NCBI GenBank assembly: GCA_026770025.1
Contig: JAMXDE010000024.1
Location: 868,001-932,000, forward strand
Source: Craspedostauros australis
Taxonomy: Eukaryota; Bacillariophyta; Bacillariophyceae; Mastogloiales; Achnanthaceae
DNA length: 64,000 nucleotides
Direction of reading: 5' to 3'
The translations under genes were made by a program, and so were the position numbers. Under the pieces are notes generated by a model. It had not been told where the DNA came from. It ran no database searches and was given only the letters and a program-made list of their open reading frames with translations. Of the stretch, positions 1-7,734 are shown piece by piece. Every line of letters starts with the position of its first letter. Positions within the stretch are counted from its first letter, which is position 1.

Positions 1-258
1 CACCAACACACGGATCCAATTTCGTTCTTGATTGCCAGAATCCGAACCCTCACACTCTTTTCGCGCGCGCAGAACTTCATCGGCACTGACAGCCAACACA
101 TAGTTCTCATAAATTTGCAAACGCCACAACTGAACCACTCCGCGCTTCTCTCTTGCAGTGACCCATCACACAACCACCAACAACCACCAACAAGAACAAC
201 AACCCGAGCAAACACAAACACAAACACACAAAAAAACACCAAACAGAACAGCAACACC

Positions 259-2136
259 ATGAAGCTCTGCAACTCCTTCGCACTGGCAACCGTCGCCACC
301 TCCGCCACCTTCTCCACCGTCCAGGGTCTCTACCTCGACTCTCTCAACAATGGAAAGACCGCCAGCGCCCCCAACGGTTTCGTCGAGACCCCGATAGAGC
401 TCGGTCACATCCAGGAAAGCCTCGTGCCGCCGCCAGCGCAGCAGGAGAAGGAAGCCGAGCAACCCTTCGTCATGTACGAGAATGGACTTGACCCCGACAT
501 GCAGCAGGTGGTCAACGCCGACTTGGCAGCGGCCGCCGTGCAGGGCCTCCAGAAGCTGCAGGCACCCGCCTTCGAGGAGCACCCCCTCTTCCCGGAAGCC
601 AAGATCCAAAACGAGTACAGCATCTGGTGCAACAAGTACGACCGCCCCGCAGACGAGACGCGATACCCCACCTTCCGCCAAAACTGGATCCGCCAGGAGG
701 AGTACGGACGCGCCACGGGACAGTATTTCTGGATGAACGAGTTCGGCGACTGCAGCGAAGACGAGTACATGAACATCATGCAGATGAAGGAGCAGATCAA
801 GAATGACCCGCTTCAGCAGAAGCGCGTCGACGCCGCAGCTTCCGCCGCCGCTGCCGCACCAAGCAGCTGGGAGACATCCGCTGTGGACGCTTCGGCGCAA
901 CTCGGAATGTCCACCTACGAACACCAGCTCGCGCACCCGGAAGCCGTGATCGCCGCCGCCAACCAAGCTGGCGCCACCGTCGAGCCGCTCGACCAGGACT
1001 TCTCCTACCTCCAGAACCAAGATTCCAAGCTCGTCGAGTCCGCCAAGAAGGCGGCCGGCAACTACCTCGAGAACCTGAACCCAGGTGAGACCGCCGGCAT
1101 CCACGGCAAGGGCATCGCTTCGTACCTCGACGAGCTCAACCCCAACGAGATTGAGAATCATGGCGAGGTCAAGCGAACCATCACCGAGTCCTACATGGAC
1201 GGCCTGTCCGCACCAGCGGTCGTGGAGGAGACCCCGGAAGCCGTCGCGGCTCCAGAAATCAAGTCGGAGGATGCCGTCAAGTACCAGCACGCTTTGACCG
1301 ACAAGTACTCCGACATCGACTGCGTCGAGGAGAGGGCCTTCCAGGTCCTCCTGGATCTCGGCATGGTCAGCGCCACCGCCGGCAACCTCAAGGAAGTCTT
1401 CGGTCCCACCAAGGCCGCTGGCGCCGTTGTCGACGTCGCCAAGGAGGAGAGCGTCCACGAACCCGTCTTGGACGTTGGGGAACCAGCCGCATCGCTGGTT
1501 GTCGAAGAACCAGCCATCGAGATCGAGCAAGAACACGAGCTTGAGATCGTCCATGATGTGCAGGACGAGCCGCAGCTGGACCTCGAAGTTGCTGAGGAGA
1601 TTGAGATCGAGGACGAGCTCGAGATCGCTGACGAGCTCGACATGGAGATCTCTGACGAAGTTGAAGCCGAGCCACAGTTGAAGCTCGAGGTCGAAGACGA
1701 ACTCAACTTTGCGTTCGAGATCACCGACGAGGTCGAAGAAGAACCGAAGCTGGAGTTGGACATCGTCGATACGATCGAGATCGAGATCGAGGATGAGGCC
1801 GAACTCGAGCTCAACATCACCGATGAGGCCGACGACGAGAAACCGGAGCTCGAAGTAGTAGGCGCGGAAGACGAGGAATTCGACATCGACCTTTCGATGT
1901 TCGAGATCGCTGGCGACGACGAGGATGATGAGGACGCCGCACTCGACATGGAGATGAATTTGGACATTGGCATCACCGAGGACGACATCGTGACTGAGAT
2001 CAGCGAGGAGGAGCTGGAGAAGGAACGCGAACTGGCCGCATCCACCAAGGCCATCGAGAAGTACAATCTGATCGGAGACCTCAAACACCGCGCCTTCCGC
2101 ATCTTTGCGGATTTGCGCTCGGTCGGAAAGCACTAA
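259..2136 (+). CDS. Secreted acidic protein with one I29 (cathepsin propeptide inhibitor)-like domain
   Basis: 625 residues. The start is the ATG at 259, because it is followed at once by a hydrophobic signal peptide (about residues 1-21) ending near TVQG; the frame is open further upstream but without an ATG and in CA-rich leader. Residues about 115-175 match the I29 fold: W-C, then R..F..NW, then LNEFGD and a final E-Y, equivalent to the ERFNIN and GNFD signatures of papain-family propeptides. No peptidase domain follows. Next comes a module with PLDQ-FSYL and repeated G-x-G-I-x-x-YLD-x-L motifs that recurs in the larger gene at 21394. Residues about 418-578 are a low-complexity tract alternating acidic and aliphatic residues. 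Two similar segments (RAF-x4-DL) lie at about 350 and near the C terminus. Codons are strongly C-ending, suggesting high expression. A role as extracellular or vacuolar cysteine-protease inhibitor, or as a surface scaffold, is inference. Confidence 0.82.
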   Translation: MKLCNSFALATVATSATFSTVQGLYLDSLNNGKTASAPNGFVETPIELGHIQESLVPPPAQQEKEAEQPFVMYENGLDPDMQQVVNADLAAAAVQGLQKLQAPAFEEHPLFPEAKIQNEYSIWCNKYDRPADETRYPTFRQNWIRQEEYGRATGQYFWMNEFGDCSEDEYMNIMQMKEQIKNDPLQQKRVDAAASAAAAAPSSWETSAVDASAQLGMSTYEHQLAHPEAVIAAANQAGATVEPLDQDFSYLQNQDSKLVESAKKAAGNYLENLNPGETAGIHGKGIASYLDELNPNEIENHGEVKRTITESYMDGLSAPAVVEETPEAVAAPEIKSEDAVKYQHALTDKYSDIDCVEERAFQVLLDLGMVSATAGNLKEVFGPTKAAGAVVDVAKEESVHEPVLDVGEPAASLVVEEPAIEIEQEHELEIVHDVQDEPQLDLEVAEEIEIEDELEIADELDMEISDEVEAEPQLKLEVEDELNFAFEITDEVEEEPKLELDIVDTIEIEIEDEAELELNITDEADDEKPELEVVGAEDEEFDIDLSMFEIAGDDEDDEDAALDMEMNLDIGITEDDIVTEISEEELEKERELAASTKAIEKYNLIGDLKHRAFRIFADLRSVGKH

Positions 2137-2909
2137 TCTTGCAGTGCTTTCGATTGCGACTGAGCTTTCGCATCTCACACGACGATGGCGTCCGAGTGGC
2201 GCCGACATGGTTGGCCCCAATCGCACAGGGGACAACGAGCAAGGATGCTCCAACCGCGAAAACGCAAAAAACGAACACGCGCAGACGGCAGCCATCCGCC
2301 ATCGTCATCTCGCACCACCACCACCATCATCATCAACAACATCAAGAATGAACGTTTCGCATACGCATGGGAAGTGCCTCACCACATCACAATTGTACAC
2401 AGAAGCCGAGATATGCTCCACCGTCCTTCCCAACTTGGCAACTCAGGCAACAGCAGTCAACGAATACACATTTCAGTAAAACTATTAGTGATAAATGGAA
2501 ATACATGTACTATTACGCGATACGAGCATCGTGACGGTACACCATGGCGGCAGTGACCCCTCCGCTATCCGATGTTGCGAGTCCGATGAGGGTAATGAAC
2601 CTCGCAAGTGTTCCATGATTCCGAGGCGACTTCACCAGGACCGTCTCGACCACAACAGCCAATTGGCGCGCGAATGGGACCGAAATTATGTACGACCTGC
2701 CTGGAGTAAGTCATGGCATGACACCACATCGCATCCACCTGATGCGACTCTTCGTCGTTTCTTCTGCGCCGGTATCTTCATGACGGGATGCCTCGTTCCA
2801 TCGCTACCTCATTTGAACTGAATTTGTATTCGTCTTAATGGAACGACCAAGCTGATGCCACGTCTTGGCTGCACTGATGGTGTCGCGCATCGCTTTACGA
2901 GTATCACTC
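2137..2909. other. Intergenic spacer between convergent genes
   Basis: No supported gene. It separates the 3' ends of the I29 gene and the minus-strand ankyrin gene, so it should hold both polyadenylation regions. Short ORFs here have no recognisable motif. A CAC/CAT-rich stretch lies near 2310-2345. Confidence 0.5.
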
Positions 2910-5288
2910 TCAATTCACTTTGGCGCGCTTGTTCGGACCTGCTTCACTCAACAAACCAACGGTGTTGTCGTGGCCTTTCCTCTTCGCAATATCGAGCGCT
3001 GTTTCACCCCTCTTGTTTCTGATATCCACACCGATGACCATATCCTCTGCTTCAACCAGCGCCTTAGCGACGCCCCAGGCATTGTGTTCACAGGCCAAGT
3101 GCAATGCTGTGTCACCATCACGATTCTGGATCATCGCGTCCGTTCCCTCTAATCCAATCAATGACATCACCATCTTGATGTGACCTTTCCTGGCTGCGTT
3201 GTGCAACACGGTGTCACCGTCCTTGTTCTGGACGTTTACCGTTGGCTGCGCTGATAAAATTAAGCTGTCCATTGCGTCGTCGCGTGCCATGGCCCAAACT
3301 TGATCCAGATTGTGGTTGGGCACGATGTCCTTTCGGATTTGCTCATACAGTCTGTTCAGCTGCTTTCGAGGGTTGATGGAAAAGAATCGACACTCCTCGC
3401 AGGCAAGATGGGCTGGGATGTCGCCATTCTTGTTTCGGATGCCAAGATCAAAACGTTCTCTGTGCCTCCAGGGGCGCAGCAAGTCACCGAGGACTCCATC
3501 CACGTCATTTTCGTACAAAAGGTGGATGGGTGTGTTGCCATCATTGTTTTGAACATTGACATCCATCCCCGGATACGAGTCGAGTAGTTCCATTATCCCC
3601 GCAAGGATCCCGCGCTCGCATGCTAGATGGAACGGCGTATTGCCGTCATTGTTTCGGATGTTGGCAGCAATAGAGCCGGAGGTGGAGCAAATCAGCCATT
3701 TGATGTAGCCAGCGTAGTGACTCCGTGCTGCAAGGTGAAGTGCCGTGTCGCCGTCGGTGTTCTGAATTGTGAGATCCAGTCCATCAACTTCATTGTCGAC
3801 CATGCATTCGAGGATAGCATAGTCTTCGTTGGTGATCACGAACTCAACCGGCGTATTACCATCGTTGTTTTGCATTGCCATACCTTTCCTGTCTTCGTCC
3901 AACTCGAGGAGGTACTCAAGCAAGCCGCTATTTTCACCGGCGCATGCGATGTGGAGCGGTGTATCGCCAGTCTTGTTCTTGGTGTAAAGCCCAGCATCAA
4001 CTCGGTCCGATTCGATGAGGTACTGGACTACGAGAGTGTTCCCCAACGTGCAAGCGCAGTGAAACGGTGTATCACCCCATCTATCATGACTATCTGAGTC
4101 AACTTCGACCTGTGTTGATTCGATGAGGAACCTGACCAGTGCTTCGTCTTCAATCCCACACGCGCAGTGAAAGGGAGTCTCACCGTTCTTGTTCTGGATA
4201 CTGAATGCATGGTTGATTTGATCTGGCACAAGTGCCACCAGGTTTCTCATTAAATCCACTGATCCGTTTCTGCACACGTTGTGAATCGGGGTATTTCCTT
4301 TTTCGTCTTGTGCGATGAAATCGACGGCAGCTACGTCCAGCTCAGCAAGATACAGTGCCACCTCTTGATCTTTGTTGCCGCATGCATGATGGAATGGAGT
4401 TTGACCAGATCCATTTGTTCTTTTGAGATCGACCCTCATCTTGCCTGACTTCACTGTGAGCTCCACCAGCTCTCTTGGGGCTCTGCTGCAAGCCACAGAG
4501 AACGGTGTGTCTCCATTGCCGTTCGCGATGTTGGAATCAATGTCAACTCGATCCGATTGGAGCAAATACCTCATGACACCATTCCCTGGTCTACGACAAG
4601 CATAATGGAACGGCGTGTTTCCTTTGTCGTCTTGGGCGTTGACATCGAGGCCCGATTGATTGGAGCTGATCAGGTACTCTATCATGTGCACGTCCAACGC
4701 CATATATGCGTAATGAAGTGATGTGCAGCCTTTGTGATCCGGAACGCTGCAAATCGTGTTGGATCGGTCCGCTTCCACCAGGCACTTGATTGCGGGGAGA
4801 ATCTGTTTGTTGCAAGCGATGTGAATTGGCATGTCGCCGCTGTGATTGCGAATGAACTGATCGATCTGAAGTTGATCTGAGTTGCATAGGCACTCCACAA
4901 CGTCTGCGGCCCCCCTTCGGCAGGCAAGATGCAATGCCGTTTCACCTTGGTTGTTTTGAGCGTTGGCGTCAAGCTTGGCTTGGGCGGATCCGATCAAGTA
5001 TTTCACAGCGGCTGTATGTCCCGTGGCGCAGGCCAGCATCAGCGGCGTCGATCCTTGATCGTTCTTGGTGCTCACATCAATGACCTGGCGATGCGATTCA
5101 AGCAGATACTTCATCACGTTGGTGAACCGGCTGCAACAAGCACGATGGAGCAATGCATCGCCTCGTTGATTCCGAGCATTGACGAGATTTTCCCACGGAT
5201 CTGATTCGATGATGGATCGAACCGTGTCAAGGTCGCCGCTATCGCACGCATTGTGCAAGGTGTCCAGAGTGCACACAGACTTTGACAT
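2910..5288 (-). CDS. Ankyrin-repeat protein, about 21 repeats
   Basis: Intronless, 792 residues, start ATG at 5288. Nearly the whole protein is ankyrin repeats with an unusually regular unit of about 36 residues: a G-x-TP-hH-x-AC helix-turn followed by a YL-ES-D segment. I count about 21 copies from residue 7 to 780. Repeat 18 is degenerate with an insertion. No signal peptide or membrane segment is visible; the C terminus (NKRAKVN) is a short basic stretch that could be a weak nuclear signal. Ankyrin arrays are protein-interaction scaffolds and no partner can be named. The gene diverges from the ankyrin-BTB gene at 5923. A frameshifted copy of repeats 13-14 lies at about 31066-31260, so this family is duplicating locally. 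Confidence 0.9.
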   Translation of the reverse strand: MSKSVCTLDTLHNACDSGDLDTVRSIIESDPWENLVNARNQRGDALLHRACCSRFTNVMKYLLESHRQVIDVSTKNDQGSTPLMLACATGHTAAVKYLIGSAQAKLDANAQNNQGETALHLACRRGAADVVECLCNSDQLQIDQFIRNHSGDMPIHIACNKQILPAIKCLVEADRSNTICSVPDHKGCTSLHYAYMALDVHMIEYLISSNQSGLDVNAQDDKGNTPFHYACRRPGNGVMRYLLQSDRVDIDSNIANGNGDTPFSVACSRAPRELVELTVKSGKMRVDLKRTNGSGQTPFHHACGNKDQEVALYLAELDVAAVDFIAQDEKGNTPIHNVCRNGSVDLMRNLVALVPDQINHAFSIQNKNGETPFHCACGIEDEALVRFLIESTQVEVDSDSHDRWGDTPFHCACTLGNTLVVQYLIESDRVDAGLYTKNKTGDTPLHIACAGENSGLLEYLLELDEDRKGMAMQNNDGNTPVEFVITNEDYAILECMVDNEVDGLDLTIQNTDGDTALHLAARSHYAGYIKWLICSTSGSIAANIRNNDGNTPFHLACERGILAGIMELLDSYPGMDVNVQNNDGNTPIHLLYENDVDGVLGDLLRPWRHRERFDLGIRNKNGDIPAHLACEECRFFSINPRKQLNRLYEQIRKDIVPNHNLDQVWAMARDDAMDSLILSAQPTVNVQNKDGDTVLHNAARKGHIKMVMSLIGLEGTDAMIQNRDGDTALHLACEHNAWGVAKALVEAEDMVIGVDIRNKRGETALDIAKRKGHDNTVGLLSEAGPNKRAKVN

Positions 5289-5922
5289 TCTTGTGATGTT
5301 CCTTGGAATGGGCGGGAGATGCGTGTGCAGCAGGAAGGGAAGAAGATAGAGGTAGAAAGGAAGAGAGAGGGAGCAGCCCTCGTTGTTTGTGCGACTCTCT
5401 TTTGTGACAAGAAGGCGTCACCGAAGCAATGATCATTGATTTGTTTGTCGAACCCTTGACGCCGATGCAGCTCGTACCAGTACGATCTACCAATGTGCAC
5501 CCCGCACGTACGAGCTATTCGCTGAACAGTTGTAGAATGGAGTCAGCCAGCGTCAGAGGATCGTTGTTGGCGGGAGCGACGACAATGTTGGCAAATCGAA
5601 AGGGAGGATGGCGGCATGTTTGCCTTGGTTGCGATTTTCCTTCGACCTGCGCAGATTTTTCCGGTTGCGCTGTGCGCGTCCGCGTGACGAGGGGCTCACC
5701 GTTGGCATCCACGAACTGATCCAATCGTGTCGATGAAGTGATCGGATGGGTCAAGGGAAGTGGATTCTCTGGATCTTGGACACAGGATTCCTTTGGTGAG
5801 CGTCTTGTTCGCACATGGACCTGCGCCTCTGCGCTGCGACCATTCACCAAGATTTTGCCCATCAGCCATCCCTCAATCGCCCATCAATCAGCGACCTCCT
5901 TACCAACACCAATAGTATCAGC
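5289..5922. promoter_or_regulatory. Shared divergent promoter region of two ankyrin genes
   Basis: 634 bp between the start codons of the minus-strand ankyrin gene (5288) and the plus-strand ankyrin-BTB gene (5923; an alternative in-frame ATG is at 5815). Both upstream regions must lie here. I see no clear TATA box or repeated operator; purine-rich GAAG/GAGAGAG tracts occur at about 5335-5375. Confidence 0.45.
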
Positions 5923-6899
5923 ATGCCGAGTGTTTCGAACAAGCAACTCCTCTCTGCTGCCGGGGCGGGCAACTTGTCGGTGATAAGGAAATGGAAGAGG
6001 CAGAATGAAGGAGCCGATGTCAATAGGGTCACAAGTTGGTTTGGTGACTCTGCCCTCCACGAGGCAAGCAGCCATGGGCATCTGGAGTGCGTCAAGTACC
6101 TCATCGAATCCTGCAAGGCCGACATCAACTCCCAGAGCAACGATGGTTCAACTCCCCTTCATCGATCATGCTGCAACGGCCACTTGAGGTGTGCAATGTA
6201 CCTCGTTACATTATGCGGTGCCGATGGCGGCTACAAAAGCAAGGATGGATACACTCCATTACATGGAGCATGTGGATGGGGCCACTTGGAGTGTGTCGAA
6301 TTCCTCGTTGAGTCGGGCAAGGCTGACGTCAACTCGAAAAGTAACGAGGGTTACACTCCTCTCCATGAGGCATGCCTCAACGGCAACCTGGACTGCGCCA
6401 AGTATCTCATCGAATCAAACCACGTCAATGTCAACTCCGAAAACAATGATGGATACATCCCGCTTCATGCGGCGTGTCTCGGTGGCCACCTGGAGTGTGT
6501 GAGGTACCTTATTGAATCGTGCAAAGTTGATGTCAACTATAAAAACGCCGACGGTTTTACTCCCCTCCACGGAGCATGCTGCAACGGTCGCTCAGAGTGT
6601 GTCAAGTACCTCATTGAAGCAGGCGCCAATACCAACTGCGAACGCAACGATCGTTCGACTCCCCTTCATGAGGCATGCTCCAATGGGCATCTGGAGTGCG
6701 CCAAGTGCCTCATTGAATCTGGCAAGGTTGATGCCAACACGAGGAGCAGCGATGGTTCAACTCCTCTTCACTGGGCATGCTTCAATGATCATCCGGAGTG
6801 TGTCAAGTATCTCATTGAATTAGGCACGGTCAAAGCTAACGTCAACGACACCAATGGAAATACTCCATTGCATTGGGCATGTGAGCAGGGCAATTCTAG
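5923..6899 (+). pseudogene. Ankyrin-BTB gene, 5' half (disrupted by transposon)
   Basis: First part of a gene interrupted at 6899 by a piggyBac-type element. The start chosen is the ATG at 5923 (then SNKQLLSAAGAGNL), with an in-frame ATG at 5815 as alternative. It encodes eight full 34-residue ankyrin repeats (TPLH-AC-NGHLECVKYLIES) and the first half of a ninth, which stops after EQGNS. As it stands, translation runs into the transposon end and terminates at 7053, giving a 376-residue truncated ankyrin protein without the BTB part. The missing half-repeat resumes exactly at 10819. The coding bases here (977) plus those after the element (1060) total 2037, a multiple of three, so the pre-insertion gene encoded 678 residues with no frameshift. 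The lack of other damage argues for a recent insertion. Confidence 0.88.
6896..6899. repeat. Target site duplication, left copy (CTAG)
   Basis: CTAG directly before the left inverted repeat matches CTAG directly after the right one (10815-10818). Keeping one copy restores the ankyrin reading frame, which fixes the duplication at these four bases. Canonical piggyBac elements use TTAA. Confidence 0.85.
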
Positions 6900-6915
6900 T
6901 GCCTATCCGCTTTTT
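6900..6915 (+). repeat. Left terminal inverted repeat of piggyBac-type element
   Basis: TGCCTATCCGCTTTTT, identical to the reverse complement of 10799-10814. With the palindromic CTAG target the inverted match extends to 20 bp. Confidence 0.92.
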
Positions 6916-7053
6916 TGCCGAAAAGGGGCTCAAAGGGGCTACAATGGGCCACATGGGGCTACAAATTTCCCGGATAAAAACAACCAACCCTTATCACCAA
7001 CAACAATGTATAATAATGGTATCAATCGAAAGCCAAGAGTGAGATCTATCTGA

Positions 7054-7734
7054 TGATGTTGTCAAACTTGCTGTGTGTTGATCGCTTGGATTCCATTTTA
7101 TTGCTTGTGTTGACCCCATTTTGGAGGTTTTCCCCAAACCGACCGCGAAAAAAAAAACGGTGGAAAACGCAGGGGCTACACAGGGGCTACATGTACAATT
7201 CTACTGGGCCCTGGTACAAAATAATTTTCGGAACCCGTTCAAAACAGGCGCGCAAGCCTCTTCCATCCCCGGTTGGCACTTTGTTTCGTCTGTTGGACCT
7301 GTTCGTGGCATCGATGGAATCGCGAGTCTCTTTCGGTTGCGGTGGTGTGGTGGTTGCTTGCTGTGTGTTGTTCGTCGGCCTCTTGTGTGCCGTTGAAGTT
7401 GGTGCTCTCGGCTCGTGATTCGAAATTTGTCGTGTCGGCGACTTCAAACACACCAACACCTGTATTTGAATCCAATGTTCACATGCAGCAATGAACATGA
7501 GGCCATTCCAAGATGTTGCCACCATCTATCAATGATCGTTGCTGGCAACAATGGTTTCAGAGCAGTGCAACAGATCCATAACAGTCGGCGATCGCTCGAT
7601 TTGTTGGGGTGTGACGCTGTATCACTTCTTGCACATCAACATGCACACAACATTTGATTGAGACATGAACACTTTCATCGCACACATTCTGATCATCCCC
7701 CTCCCAACATCTCCGCAACACGAACAACATCAAC
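7054..7734. other. Non-coding left arm of transposon
   Basis: Upstream of the transposase ATG. It contains a poly-A run at about 7147-7156, two GGGGCTACA subterminal repeats and presumably the transposase promoter. No other gene is supported. Confidence 0.5.

Noticed and set aside
166-2295. 709-codon antisense ORF over the I29 gene
   Set aside because: A product of strongly C-ending codons on the plus strand, which remove stops from the opposite strand. It lacks a signal, domain or homology pattern, while the plus frame has clear motifs.
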